From positions 1 through 24,951 of the forward strand of contig JANPIC010000026.1 of the NCBI GenBank assembly GCA_031424795.1: DNA of 24,951 nt, written 5' to 3'. Made by a program: the position numbers and the translations under genes. The stretch is from Aalborgiella sp031424795 (GTDB taxonomy: Bacteria; Pseudomonadota; Gammaproteobacteria; Burkholderiales; Burkholderiaceae_C). The notes below the pieces were generated by a model that was not told the DNA's origin, did not search any database, and saw only the letters and a list, made by a program, of their open reading frames with translations. Numbering within the stretch: the stretch's first letter is position 1; each line of letters begins with the position of its first letter. This document shows, one piece after another, positions 14,917 through 21,674 of this stretch.

Positions 14917-15171
14917 ATGAACATCACGCTCAAGTTATTTGCCTCTCTTACTGACTACCTTCCCGTCGAATCGAAATACACCAACATTGTGGCTTTAGAC
15001 GTTGCGGAGGGTACAACCATAGGCAACATCATTGCGCAGCACAACTTGCCGCCAAAATGGGTGCATTTGGTGCTGGTAAACGGTGTCTATATTTACCCCG
15101 AACAGCGCATGTCGCACACTTTGGTAGAAGGTGATGTGCTGGCGATTTGGCCGCCTATTGCGGGTGGCTGA
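14917..15171 (+). CDS. MoaD/ThiS-family sulfur carrier protein of the aor cluster
   Basis: An 84-residue ubiquitin-fold protein that ends in the diagnostic diglycine (WPPIAGG). In MoaD this C-terminus is thiocarboxylated and donates sulfur to make the dithiolene of the pterin cofactor. The fold is visible in ITLKLFASLTDYLP, the EGTTIGNIIAQHNLP loop, and VLVNGVYIYPEQRMSHTLVEGDVLAIWPPIAGG. A dedicated MoaD-like gene beside an AOR gene is common. I start at the ATG at 14917; a TTG two codons earlier (14911) is possible. There is a weak ribosome binding site 35 bases after aorC. It could serve tungsten cofactor synthesis rather than general Mo cofactor synthesis, which is an inference from position. 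Confidence 0.85.
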   Translation: MNITLKLFASLTDYLPVESKYTNIVALDVAEGTTIGNIIAQHNLPPKWVHLVLVNGVYIYPEQRMSHTLVEGDVLAIWPPIAGG

Positions 15172-15187
15172 TTCACGACAAGCAAGC

Positions 15188-15487
15188 ATGCAAGCATTTT
15201 ACGAAGAAAAATTTGACCGCGAGATGGGATGCACCGAAGCGGATTGGTTGCGTCTGCTTCCTGCTGCCGTCGGTGACAACCATTGGAAACTTCAAGCCAA
15301 AACCGCTGGTGTGCGTATTGGTGACGGCGCGCTTGGCTTGAAATGGCAAGCCGTTGAGCCACGCCAAATTGGTTTGATTCGTATGCCCAGATTAATGGTC
15401 AGTTTTCGCTTTGCGGGTTTAACTGACGAAGAGCGCTACACTTTCATGAAGCGCTTTGACTTGTACATGCACCGCGGCGGCGGCTAG
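15188..15487 (+). CDS. Unrecognised 99-residue protein, last gene of the aor cluster
   Basis: A small soluble protein starting MQAFYEEKFDREMGCTEADWL and ending FMKRFDLYMHRGGG. It has no membrane segment and no obvious metal motif. It has a single cysteine near the N-terminus (C15), an aromatic, basic C-terminal half and a terminal triple glycine. It starts 16 bases after the MoaD-like gene and is probably in the same transcript. Its stop overlaps the stop of the convergent nitroreductase gene by 4 bases. I cannot assign a family; the context suggests an accessory role in AOR maturation or tungsten cofactor handling, but this is not shown. An in-frame ATG at 15131 would overlap the MoaD-like gene by 41 bases, so 15188 is preferred. 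Confidence 0.72.
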   Translation: MQAFYEEKFDREMGCTEADWLRLLPAAVGDNHWKLQAKTAGVRIGDGALGLKWQAVEPRQIGLIRMPRLMVSFRFAGLTDEERYTFMKRFDLYMHRGGG

Positions 15488-16203
15488 TCCAACCAAGTTG
15501 TGAATTCTGCAGCAGGCACGCGTGGTGTGCGAAAGCTATTGACCTTGTCACTTGTATCGGCATAACCCAAAGACATGCCGCAGACCAGCAGCTCATCTTC
15601 ACTCGCACCAATATGCGGCATGATGATGTTGGCAAAGCCGTTCCAAGCCGCTTGTGGGCAAGTATGCAGGCCATGACCACGGGCTGAGACCATGATGTTT
15701 TGCAGCAGCATGCCAGCGTCCACCAAGCTGCCACGCCCCATGACGCGGTTGATCGTAATCATCAAGCCCACAGGTGCATCAAAAAACTTGAAGTTACGTT
15801 GATGCTGCGCGTGCATTTTGTCTTTGTCCCCTTTGCCAATATCCAGCAAACCATACAAACTCCAACCATTTTCACGGCGGCGGTCGATAAAAGGGCTCAC
15901 CCATTTTTCAGGGTAATAGTCGTATGACTCTTTGTAGTCGGCCGCCAAAGCTGGGTTGGCTCTGATGGCGTCGTGCGCAGCGCATGCCTTTTCAACCAAG
16001 CTGTCACGGCTCGCACCCTGCAGCACATACACCTTCCACGGCTGGGTGTTGGTGCCAGATGGGGCGCGGCTAGAGACTTCAAGAATTGTTTCAATCAACT
16101 CGCGCGGCACGGCTTGCTGGGTAAACGCACGCGCCGACATGCGGCTGGTGATGGCGGCATCGATCGCGTTTAAATTCACACTCATTTTCAAAGCTTCAGA
16201 CAT
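15484..16203 (-). CDS. Nitroreductase-family FMN oxidoreductase
   Basis: A flavin-dependent reductase of 239 residues in the NfsB/Frp-like superfamily; substrates of such proteins include nitroaromatics and quinones. Motifs: the N-terminal phosphate-binding ITSRMSARAFTQQAVPRE, SSRAPSGTNTQPWKVYVL, the central DAGMLLQNIMVSARGHGLHTCPQAAW, and the C-terminal LLVCGMSLGYADTSDKVNSFRTPR. The N-terminus MSEALKMSVN has two possible starts (16203 and 16185). The first overlaps the upstream thioesterase gene by 8 bases, which suggests translational coupling. It is convergent and overlapping with the last aor-cluster gene. The biological substrate is unknown. Confidence 0.9.
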   Translation of the reverse strand: MSEALKMSVNLNAIDAAITSRMSARAFTQQAVPRELIETILEVSSRAPSGTNTQPWKVYVLQGASRDSLVEKACAAHDAIRANPALAADYKESYDYYPEKWVSPFIDRRRENGWSLYGLLDIGKGDKDKMHAQHQRNFKFFDAPVGLMITINRVMGRGSLVDAGMLLQNIMVSARGHGLHTCPQAAWNGFANIIMPHIGASEDELLVCGMSLGYADTSDKVNSFRTPRVPAAEFTTWLD

Positions 16204-16675
16204 GGCGTATTTTCTCCAAGACAGATTTCAAGTTTAAAGGCAGTTGCACCGGACGGCGCGTTTTTTGATCGACATAGACGTGAATGAAGTGACCTTTGGC
16301 AGCGCAGATCTCAAAAGCACCTTGCGCATTGGCGGTAAACACGCCAAGTTCATAGCGCACGCTGGAACTGCCCATACTCGCAATGCGAATGCCAAGCTCC
16401 ACCTGTTCAGGGAACACCACAGGTGAAAAGTAATTGCAATGCGTTTCCACGACCAAGCCAATCGTTGCACCATCGTGAATATCCAAAGCGTCCTGCTCGA
16501 TCAAATGCGCGTTCACCGCCGTGTCAAACCAAGCATAGTACACAACGTTGTTGACGTGTCCATAGGCGTCGTTGTCTGCCCAGCGGGTATCTATGCGTCT
16601 AAACAGGTGGTAAGCGTTACGCGGTTCGGGGACGGGGCGTGAAGGTGTAGATGACGTTGTTGGCGTGCTTGACAT
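16196..16675 (-). CDS. Hotdog-fold acyl-CoA thioesterase (4HBT/YbgC-FadM type)
   Basis: A 159-residue protein whose core RRIDTRWADNDAYGHVNNVVYYAWFDTA is the 4-hydroxybenzoyl-CoA thioesterase signature. The catalytic aspartate is in NDAYGHVNN, followed by the second strand block HCNYFSPVVFPEQVELGIRIASMGSSSVRYELGVF. Such enzymes hydrolyse fatty or aromatic acyl-CoA. The N-terminal 17 residues (TPTTSSTPSRPVPEP) are a low-complexity lead. The gene sits between an HDAC-like gene (29 bases upstream) and a nitroreductase gene (8-base overlap) on the same strand, so a three-gene operon is likely. Confidence 0.88.
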   Translation of the reverse strand: MSSTPTTSSTPSRPVPEPRNAYHLFRRIDTRWADNDAYGHVNNVVYYAWFDTAVNAHLIEQDALDIHDGATIGLVVETHCNYFSPVVFPEQVELGIRIASMGSSSVRYELGVFTANAQGAFEICAAKGHFIHVYVDQKTRRPVQLPLNLKSVLEKIRHV

Positions 16676-16704
16676 GGTTGTGATTGTCTATCTGGGTGCT
16701 TACA

Positions 16705-17649
16705 TCAAGCTTTATTCTGCCAGCTTTGCCACTTTGCAACGTACGCTAAGGCGACACGATACGTATTCATTTGCACTTGCACGGTGTCATCAATGTCATT
16801 GCCATAACCGCCAGCCATGCTGAATGCTAATGGAATGCGGCGCTGCCACGCCCAGTCAAACACCCGCCTGTCCCGCGCCTCCAAACCATCATAAGTGAGC
16901 TTGAGCCGCCCCAGCCTGTCGCCTTCATGCGGGTCAGCTCCCGCCAAATAGATGATCAAACTTGGCTGGAAACGCCGCTCCAGTTCGTCCAACGCTTGAT
17001 CCAACGCATGCAAATAGGCATCGTCTTGGCAGCCGTCGGCCAGCTCTACGTCTAAATCACTGGCTTCCTTGCGAAAGGGGAAGTTTTTTGCACCGTGCAT
17101 AGATAGTGTGAACACGCTGGCGTCGTTTTGGAAAATGCTGGCCGTGCCATTGCCTTGGTGTACGTCGAGGTCAATCACCGCCACTTGCAGCGGTTTGTGC
17201 AAATTTGCCCTGTCGCGGCTCCACTCAGCCTGCATCAGCCGCGTAGCGACTGCCGAGTCGTTGAACACGCAAAACCCACTGCCCTTGTGCGCATACGAAT
17301 GGTGCGTCCCGCCCGCAATATTCGCCGCCAAGCCGTTTTTAAACGCTGAACGGCAAGCGTCTATGGTCGCACCGACAGACAAACGCGCCCGCGCCACCAT
17401 GGCCTCGCTCCACGGAAAGCCAATCTCACGCATCGCTGGTGCGGCGATGCTACCCGTGGTCAACTCGCGAATGTACTCAGGCGTGTGCGCTAGTGCCAGC
17501 ATGCCATCACTCGCGGGAGAAGCGGTTTTCAGCGCTATGCCAGGGTACTCTGCCACCAGCCTGTCGCGCAGCATGTGGTACTTGGCCATGGGGAAGCGGT
17601 GGCCTTCTGGCAAAGGCAAAACAAATTGACCTGTGTAGTAAACTTCCAT
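16705..17649 (-). CDS. Histone deacetylase-family zinc amidohydrolase (acetoin utilisation/polyamine deacetylase-like)
   Basis: A cytoplasmic deacetylase-fold protein of 314 residues. The zinc-site and catalytic motifs are intact: GGTHHSYAHKGSGFCVFNDSAVA (tandem histidines), VIDLDVHQGNGTA (zinc-binding Asp and His), IIYLAGADPHEGD (second zinc Asp) and SMAGGYGND (the catalytic Tyr position). The N-terminus YYTGQFVLPLPEGHRFPMAKY is typical of the bacterial branch. I choose the ATG at 17649, where GGATG lies 7 bases upstream and the family begins; an ATG at 17661 is also possible, while the frame up to 17769 would translate the promoter region. The acetylated substrate is unknown. The gene is divergent from the phasin gene. 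Confidence 0.88.
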   Translation of the reverse strand: MEVYYTGQFVLPLPEGHRFPMAKYHMLRDRLVAEYPGIALKTASPASDGMLALAHTPEYIRELTTGSIAAPAMREIGFPWSEAMVARARLSVGATIDACRSAFKNGLAANIAGGTHHSYAHKGSGFCVFNDSAVATRLMQAEWSRDRANLHKPLQVAVIDLDVHQGNGTASIFQNDASVFTLSMHGAKNFPFRKEASDLDVELADGCQDDAYLHALDQALDELERRFQPSLIIYLAGADPHEGDRLGRLKLTYDGLEARDRRVFDWAWQRRIPLAFSMAGGYGNDIDDTVQVQMNTYRVALAYVAKWQSWQNKA

Positions 17650-17740
17650 AGAAACATCCATAAGGCGTGATTGTGTCAGCCCTGTGGCAACCGTTGAAAT
17701 TTGGGGTTTTTGACAAGTTTTTAGAAATTCACCTCTAATT

Positions 17741-17760
17741 TGCTGCACTGCAACATAAAA
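17741..17760 (+). promoter_or_regulatory. PhaR-like operator, upstream copy
   Basis: TGCTGCACTGCAACATAAAA, identical over all 20 bases to the site at 17800-17819. The TGCACTGCA core is a small palindrome like the TGC-rich sites bound by the PHA-responsive repressor PhaR. It lies just before the -35 element of the phasin promoter. Confidence 0.7.
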
Positions 17761-17763
17761 CAC

Positions 17764-17791
17764 TTGCAAAGCCTAGTAATAACCCTATAAT
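17764..17791 (+). promoter_or_regulatory. Sigma-70-type promoter of the phasin gene
   Basis: TTGCAA (17764-17769), a 16-base spacer and TATAAT (17786-17791), a near-consensus pair. The expected transcription start is near 17798, inside or next to the second PhaR-like box, which gives a 5' leader of about 105 bases before the phasin ATG. Confidence 0.75.
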
Positions 17792-17799
17792 TCAAACCA

Positions 17800-17819
17800 T
17801 GCTGCACTGCAACATAAAA
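17800..17819 (+). promoter_or_regulatory. PhaR-like operator, downstream copy over the start site
   Basis: Second identical 20-base copy, 59 bases after the first (start to start). It covers the predicted transcription start, the usual place for a repressor. Together the two boxes bracket the promoter. Confidence 0.7.
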
Positions 17820-17904
17820 AGTTTCGGAGCAGTTCTTAGTCGTGAGGGCGAAGTTAAATTTTCACTTTCACATGCCTATTAAATTTTATTGATTGGAAAT
17901 TACC

Positions 17905-18453
17905 ATGTTGACCGTAGAACAAATCGTTGCCTCAAACAAAGCTAACCTCGACACCTTGTTTGGCCTGACCACCAAAGCCTTCGCTGGCGTTGAAAAAATG
18001 GTTGAGTTGAACGTGACTGCTGCTAAAGCCGCTTTGGCTGAGTCTACAGAGCACGCCAAAGCTTCTATGAGCGTGAAAGACGCACAAGAATTTTTGGCTT
18101 TGCAAGCCGGCCTGATCCAGCCTTTGGCTGAAAAATCAGCTGCTTACAGCCGTCACCTGTATGACATCGCTTCTAGCGCTGGCGCAGAGTTCACAAAAAA
18201 CGTTGAAGAGCAATCTGCTGAAGCCCAGAAGAAATTCATGGGTTTGGTTGACACTGCTGCTAAAAACGCACCAGCTGGCTCTGAGTCTGCTGTCGCGATG
18301 ATGAAAAACGCTGTGACTGCTGCTAACAGCGCTTTGGAATCAGTGCAAAAGTCTGTCAAACAAGCAACTGAAATGGCTGAGAAGAACCTCACAGCCGCTA
18401 CAGAAACAGCGATGAAGGCAACTGCAACAGCAACTGCTACAAAGAAGCGTTAA
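17905..18453 (+). CDS. phaP: Phasin, polyhydroxyalkanoate granule surface protein
   Basis: Phasins coat PHA granules and control their number and size. This 182-residue protein starts MLTVEQIVASNKANLDTLFGLTTKAFAGVEKMVELN, the family N-terminus. It is almost wholly alpha-helical, alanine- and lysine-rich, with no cysteine and a low-complexity tail (ATETAMKATATATATKKR). The ATG at 17905 is preferred over one at 17893, because it follows GGAAA and matches the family start. Codon use (many GCT, GTT and TCT codons) differs from its neighbours and suits a highly expressed gene. The promoter with two PhaR-like boxes lies upstream and a strong terminator follows. No phaC or phaB gene is in the window. 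Confidence 0.93.
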   Translation: MLTVEQIVASNKANLDTLFGLTTKAFAGVEKMVELNVTAAKAALAESTEHAKASMSVKDAQEFLALQAGLIQPLAEKSAAYSRHLYDIASSAGAEFTKNVEEQSAEAQKKFMGLVDTAAKNAPAGSESAVAMMKNAVTAANSALESVQKSVKQATEMAEKNLTAATETAMKATATATATKKR

Positions 18454-18500
18454 TTAACGTTCTGTCTGGTTCAAGCCTCAGGGTTTGAGCTAAACAGCAA

Positions 18501-18533
18501 AAAGCCACTCAGTTACTTGAGTGGCTTTTTTTA
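18501..18533 (+). terminator. Intrinsic terminator after the phasin gene
   Basis: AAAGCCACTCA (18501-18511) pairs with TGAGTGGCTTT (18518-18528) around a 6-base loop and is followed by a run of T to about 18532. An 11-base stem without mismatches. Confidence 0.92.
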
Positions 18534-18543
18534 TGTCTTTTTA

Positions 18544-18586
18544 CTATTAATTTGATAGCTGATTAAGCAATAAATACGCCGGCTAA
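18544..18586 (+). repeat. Dispersed repeat, copy 6
   Basis: CTATTAATTTGATAGCTG followed by ATTAAGCAATAAATACGC and CGGCTAA. It is the closest relative of the translated copy in earP (39 of 43 positions identical). It lies in the convergent gap between the phasin terminator and the end of the patatin-like gene. Confidence 0.8.
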
Positions 18587-18644
18587 AGTTGTTTTTAAGT
18601 ATCTAAATTTAGTATTATTTTGATAGCAAATTTAAAATAGAACG

Positions 18645-19571
18645 CTATTGACTCTTCACCGCAATAGCTGTCCTCAGCTGCGGTAGCACCGCAAGCATCG
18701 CCGCCCTGCCTGCCTCAATTGAGCGGCGCTTGGACGCAAAATCTGCGCTCGACACGCCCGCCAGCGCCGGCCGCACCGCGACATCGGCTTCTCTGAGCTC
18801 AAAAGTGTTGATGGATCGGCTCATGATGGCAAAGGTTTGCAGCAAAATATCTAGGGTTCCCAGCGCGGGGTTGCTCTCTGGTGTGGCGGAAATGTCGACC
18901 GCTATCACCACATCCGCCCCCATTTGTCGCGCATAACGCACGGGGACGGGCGACACCAAACCGCCATCCACATATTCACGGGTGCCAATTTTGACGGGCT
19001 GAAACACGGCGGGCACGGCGCTGGATGCGCGTACAGCGGTGGCAGTATCGCCCCGCATGAACAACACGCCTTGGCCGTTGTGCAAATCTGTCGCGACAAT
19101 ACCCAGCGGCATGGGGAACGACTCGATGGTTTTGCCGCCGACTTGGCCACTCACGTAACGCGCAAGCGCTTCACCGCGCAGCATGCCACGGCTCAAAAAG
19201 GGCAGCGTCCAGTCAGTCAACGCTGCTTCTTCCATGGTTTCAGCCACGGTTTGCAGCTGTGCGCCCGTTTTGCCACTGGCGTACAACGCGGCCACCAGGC
19301 TGCCGGCGGACGTGCCGACCACCAAATCGGGCTTGATGCCAGCCTCTTCCAGCACCTGAATCACCCCCACATGCGCAAAGCCACGCGCCGCGCCGCCACC
19401 CAAGGCGAGTCCGATTTTGGGCAACTTTTTCGTGATGACTGTTGGAATTGAAGGTGGCGTTGGTATTGTTGAAATTGAGCTACAACCGACCAAATAAGCG
19501 CTTATAAGCGCCATAACGAGCAGTTTTACACCCACAAACTTTGTGCTTTTAGGCGTGGCTGTCAACGCCAT
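18645..19571 (-). CDS. Patatin-like phospholipase, predicted lipoprotein (RssA-like)
   Basis: A serine acyl hydrolase with a Ser-Asp dyad. From the ATG at 19571 the 308-residue protein begins with a lysine-containing n-region, a hydrophobic stretch and a lipobox (AYLVGC, Cys at 30), so it is probably membrane-anchored on the periplasmic side. Patatin motifs: the oxyanion loop GLALGGGAARGFAHVGVIQVLEE, the nucleophile elbow VVGTSAGSLVAALY, and the catalytic Asp in YVDGGLVSPVPV. A start at 19607 would put 12 extra residues before the signal and run through the Fur-like box. It is divergent from the iron-binding protein gene. The phospholipase substrate is not known. Confidence 0.9.
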   Translation of the reverse strand: MALTATPKSTKFVGVKLLVMALISAYLVGCSSISTIPTPPSIPTVITKKLPKIGLALGGGAARGFAHVGVIQVLEEAGIKPDLVVGTSAGSLVAALYASGKTGAQLQTVAETMEEAALTDWTLPFLSRGMLRGEALARYVSGQVGGKTIESFPMPLGIVATDLHNGQGVLFMRGDTATAVRASSAVPAVFQPVKIGTREYVDGGLVSPVPVRYARQMGADVVIAVDISATPESNPALGTLDILLQTFAIMSRSINTFELREADVAVRPALAGVSSADFASKRRSIEAGRAAMLAVLPQLRTAIAVKSQ

Positions 19572-19591
19572 GTCAGCGGCAGCGTTATAAT

Positions 19592-19610
19592 TAAGAATGA
19601 TTCGCATTTG
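19592..19610. promoter_or_regulatory. Fur-like box between the patatin and iron-binding genes
   Basis: TAAGAATGATTCGCATTTG contains a perfect 9-base palindrome GAATGATTC. On the minus strand it reads CAAATGCGAATCATTCTTA, close to natural proteobacterial Fur sites. It lies 44 bases before the iron-binding protein ATG, and TATAAT (19586-19591) abuts it. Iron repression of the binding-protein gene is the expected result. The box also overlaps the upstream region of the divergent gene. Confidence 0.65.
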
Positions 19611-19654
19611 CAGTATTTAAGTTTTAATTTTTGGTAATTTTTTAAGGACTCACT

Positions 19655-20719
19655 ATGTTTAAACGTTCTCTTCTGTCGCTCATGGCTCTCGCTGCTGTCT
19701 CTAGCACGCTGTTGTCCATCAACACCGCCCAAGCACAAAGCGCCGAAAAAGTGCTCAACCTGTATTCTGCACGCCATTATTCAACAGACGAGGCGCTGTA
19801 CAGCACCTTTACAAAAACAACCGGCATCAAAATCAACCGTGTGGATTCTGACGATGCCGGCATTTTGACCCGTCTGAAAGCCGAAGGTGCAGCCTCTCCC
19901 GCTGACTTGATCTTGCTGGTCGACGCTGCCCGCTTGGCCTCTGCCGATGTGCAAGGCTTGTTTCAACCCATCAAATCTAAACTGCTGGACGACAGCATTC
20001 CCGCCAATTTGCGCTCTGCACCCACGGCAGACGGCGTGACCTGGACCGGCTTTTCCACCCGCGCCCGCGTGATTGTGTATGACAAGGTCAAGGTTAAAAA
20101 AGACGATGTTGACACCTACGAAGAGTTGGCCGACCCGAAAAACAAAGGCAAAGTCTGCACCCGCTCAGGCTCGCACCCGTACAACATGAGCTTGTTCTCA
20201 GCCTTGGTGGAGCACATGGGCGAAGCCAAAACTGAAGTCTTCCTCAAAGGCATGGTCGACAACATGGCGCGCGCACCTAAAGGCGGCGACACTGACCAAA
20301 TCAAAGCCGTTGCAACGGGCGAATGCGGCATTGCCTTAAGCAACACCTATTACATCGCCCGCCTGATGCGTTCAAACAACCCAGAAGACAAAGCCATCAT
20401 GGAAAAAGTCGGCGTGGTCTTCCCGAACCAAGCGAGCTGGGGCACGCACATGAACATCGCTGGCGGCGCAGTCGCTAAATACGCCAAAAACCGCGACAAC
20501 GCGATTTTGTTCATGGAATACCTCGCCAGCCCCTTCGCGCAAGACCACTTTGCCAATGGCAACAACGAGTGGCCAACGGTCAAAGGCGTGAAGATTGACA
20601 ACGCGGCTCTCAAGGCCATGAGCGGCGGCGACTTCAAAAGCGAGACAATTCCATTGGCAACAGCTGCTAAAAACTTGGTCAAAGTGCAGCAAATGTTGGA
20701 CCGAGTTGGTTATAAATAA
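19655..20719 (+). CDS. Periplasmic ferric-iron binding protein (FbpA/AfuA type)
   Basis: A solute-binding protein of an Fe(III) ABC importer, 354 residues. It has a cleavable signal peptide (MFKRSLLSLMALAAVSSTLLS, then a site after AQA near residue 27). The mature N-terminus KVLNLYSARHYSTDEALYSTFTKTTGI matches the ferric-binding family, including the tyrosines and histidine near the metal site. The paired iron-ligand tyrosines are in GIALSNTYYIARL. The protein ends normally. No permease or ATPase gene follows; the next gene is a dehydrogenase, so the permease genes must lie elsewhere. The ribosome binding site AAGGA is clear. A Fur-like box just upstream fits iron-regulated expression. Confidence 0.9.
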   Translation: MFKRSLLSLMALAAVSSTLLSINTAQAQSAEKVLNLYSARHYSTDEALYSTFTKTTGIKINRVDSDDAGILTRLKAEGAASPADLILLVDAARLASADVQGLFQPIKSKLLDDSIPANLRSAPTADGVTWTGFSTRARVIVYDKVKVKKDDVDTYEELADPKNKGKVCTRSGSHPYNMSLFSALVEHMGEAKTEVFLKGMVDNMARAPKGGDTDQIKAVATGECGIALSNTYYIARLMRSNNPEDKAIMEKVGVVFPNQASWGTHMNIAGGAVAKYAKNRDNAILFMEYLASPFAQDHFANGNNEWPTVKGVKIDNAALKAMSGGDFKSETIPLATAAKNLVKVQQMLDRVGYK

Positions 20720-20741
20720 ATAAAAGCTGTAACCCTCTTAC

Positions 20742-20795
20742 ATCCGTTCGGGTTGAGCCTGTCGAAACCCTTCGACAAGCTCAGGGCGAACGGAT
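20742..20795. repeat. TTCGACA-type REP hairpin after the iron-binding protein gene
   Basis: ATCCGTTCG (20742-20750) and CGAACGGAT (20787-20795) close an imperfect hairpin whose inner arms hold GAGCCTGTCGAA and TTCGACAAGCTC. I know this palindrome as a common intergenic repeat in Comamonadaceae and related bacteria. It is followed by TTATTTTTTT, so it may serve as the terminator of the gene before it, which has no other one. Confidence 0.85.
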
Positions 20796-20848
20796 TTATT
20801 TTTTTGCGCTACGAACGCAATCCTCTTAGGTCATAATTGGGGTTTCCT

Positions 20849-20864
20849 TTGACGTAAACGTCAA
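20849..20864. promoter_or_regulatory. TTGACGT-AA-ACGTCAA palindrome before the SDR gene
   Basis: A perfect 7-base inverted repeat with a 2-base centre, 35 bases before the ATG at 20900. The form is like operators of MerR-family LiuR-type regulators of branched-chain amino acid and acyl-CoA catabolism, which fits a 3-hydroxyacyl-CoA dehydrogenase. The regulator is not in the window, so the assignment is inference. Confidence 0.5.
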
Positions 20865-20899
20865 CGGTTAGCCCATTTTTCAACTCAAGAGGATTTCTC

Positions 20900-21658
20900 A
20901 TGGACATCAAAGGCAAAGTATTCATCGTCACCGGCGGCGCATCAGGCTTGGGTGAAGGCACGGCGCGCATGCTGGCAGCGGCAGGCGGCACGGTTGTGAT
21001 TGCGGACATGCAGGCCGACAAAGGCGAGGCCATCGCCCAAGAAATCGGCGGCGCATTCGTCAAGTGCGACGTGACCAGTGAAGCCGACGGCCAAGCCGTC
21101 GTCGCCAAAGCTGTGTCCTTGGGCAAACTCATGGGTTTGGTCAACTGCGCTGGCATCGCCACCGGTGAAAAAACCGTCGGCAAAAACGGCCCACACAACT
21201 TTGAGACCTTCAAACGCACCGTGACGATCAACTTGATCGGCAGCTTCAACATGATTCGCCTCGCGGCAGACGCCATGTGCAAAAACGAGCCAGAAAGCAC
21301 GGGCGAGCGCGGCGTGATGATCTCCACCGCTTCCGTAGCAGCTTACGACGGTCAAATCGGCCAAGCCGCCTACAGCGCCTCCAAAGGCGGCGTGGTCGGC
21401 ATGACTTTGCCCATCGCCCGCGATCTGGCCCGCAACGGCATCCGCAACATGACCATCGCCCCGGGCATTTTCGGCACGCCCATGATGTTCGGCATGCCAC
21501 AAGACGTGCAAGACGCCCTGGCCGCCGCCGTACCGTTCCCATCACGTTTGGGTACCCCGCAAGACTACGCCAAATTAGCGAAACATATTTTTGAGAACGA
21601 CATGCTGAACGGCGAAGTGATCCGCCTGGATGGTGCGATTCGCCTGGCACCGAAATAA
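20900..21658 (+). CDS. Short-chain dehydrogenase, 3-hydroxyacyl-CoA dehydrogenase type 2-like
   Basis: An SDR-family oxidoreductase of 252 residues. The NAD-binding TGGASGLGEG is at residues 11-20, the structural NCAG motif near residue 83, the catalytic serine in ISTASVAAYDGQIGQ and the YxxxK pair in YSASKGG. The block IAPGIFGTPMMFGMPQDVQDALAAAVPFPSRLGTPQDYAKL and the end GEVIRLDGAIRLAPK are typical of the type 2 (HSD17B10-like) enzymes that oxidise 3-hydroxyacyl-CoA and 2-methyl-3-hydroxybutyryl-CoA. AGAGGA precedes the ATG. A TTGACGT palindrome lies upstream and a terminator downstream, so it is probably a single-gene transcript. Confidence 0.9.
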   Translation: MDIKGKVFIVTGGASGLGEGTARMLAAAGGTVVIADMQADKGEAIAQEIGGAFVKCDVTSEADGQAVVAKAVSLGKLMGLVNCAGIATGEKTVGKNGPHNFETFKRTVTINLIGSFNMIRLAADAMCKNEPESTGERGVMISTASVAAYDGQIGQAAYSASKGGVVGMTLPIARDLARNGIRNMTIAPGIFGTPMMFGMPQDVQDALAAAVPFPSRLGTPQDYAKLAKHIFENDMLNGEVIRLDGAIRLAPK

Positions 21659-21674
21659 TTCGAAATTCGTTTAC

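Noticed and set aside
18601..18644. A possible further repeat copy after 18586 (ATTTTGATAGC...GCTATTG)
   Set aside because: Only the AT-rich half-module is hinted at and the GCCGGC tail is absent. In AT-rich sequence this is too weak to call.
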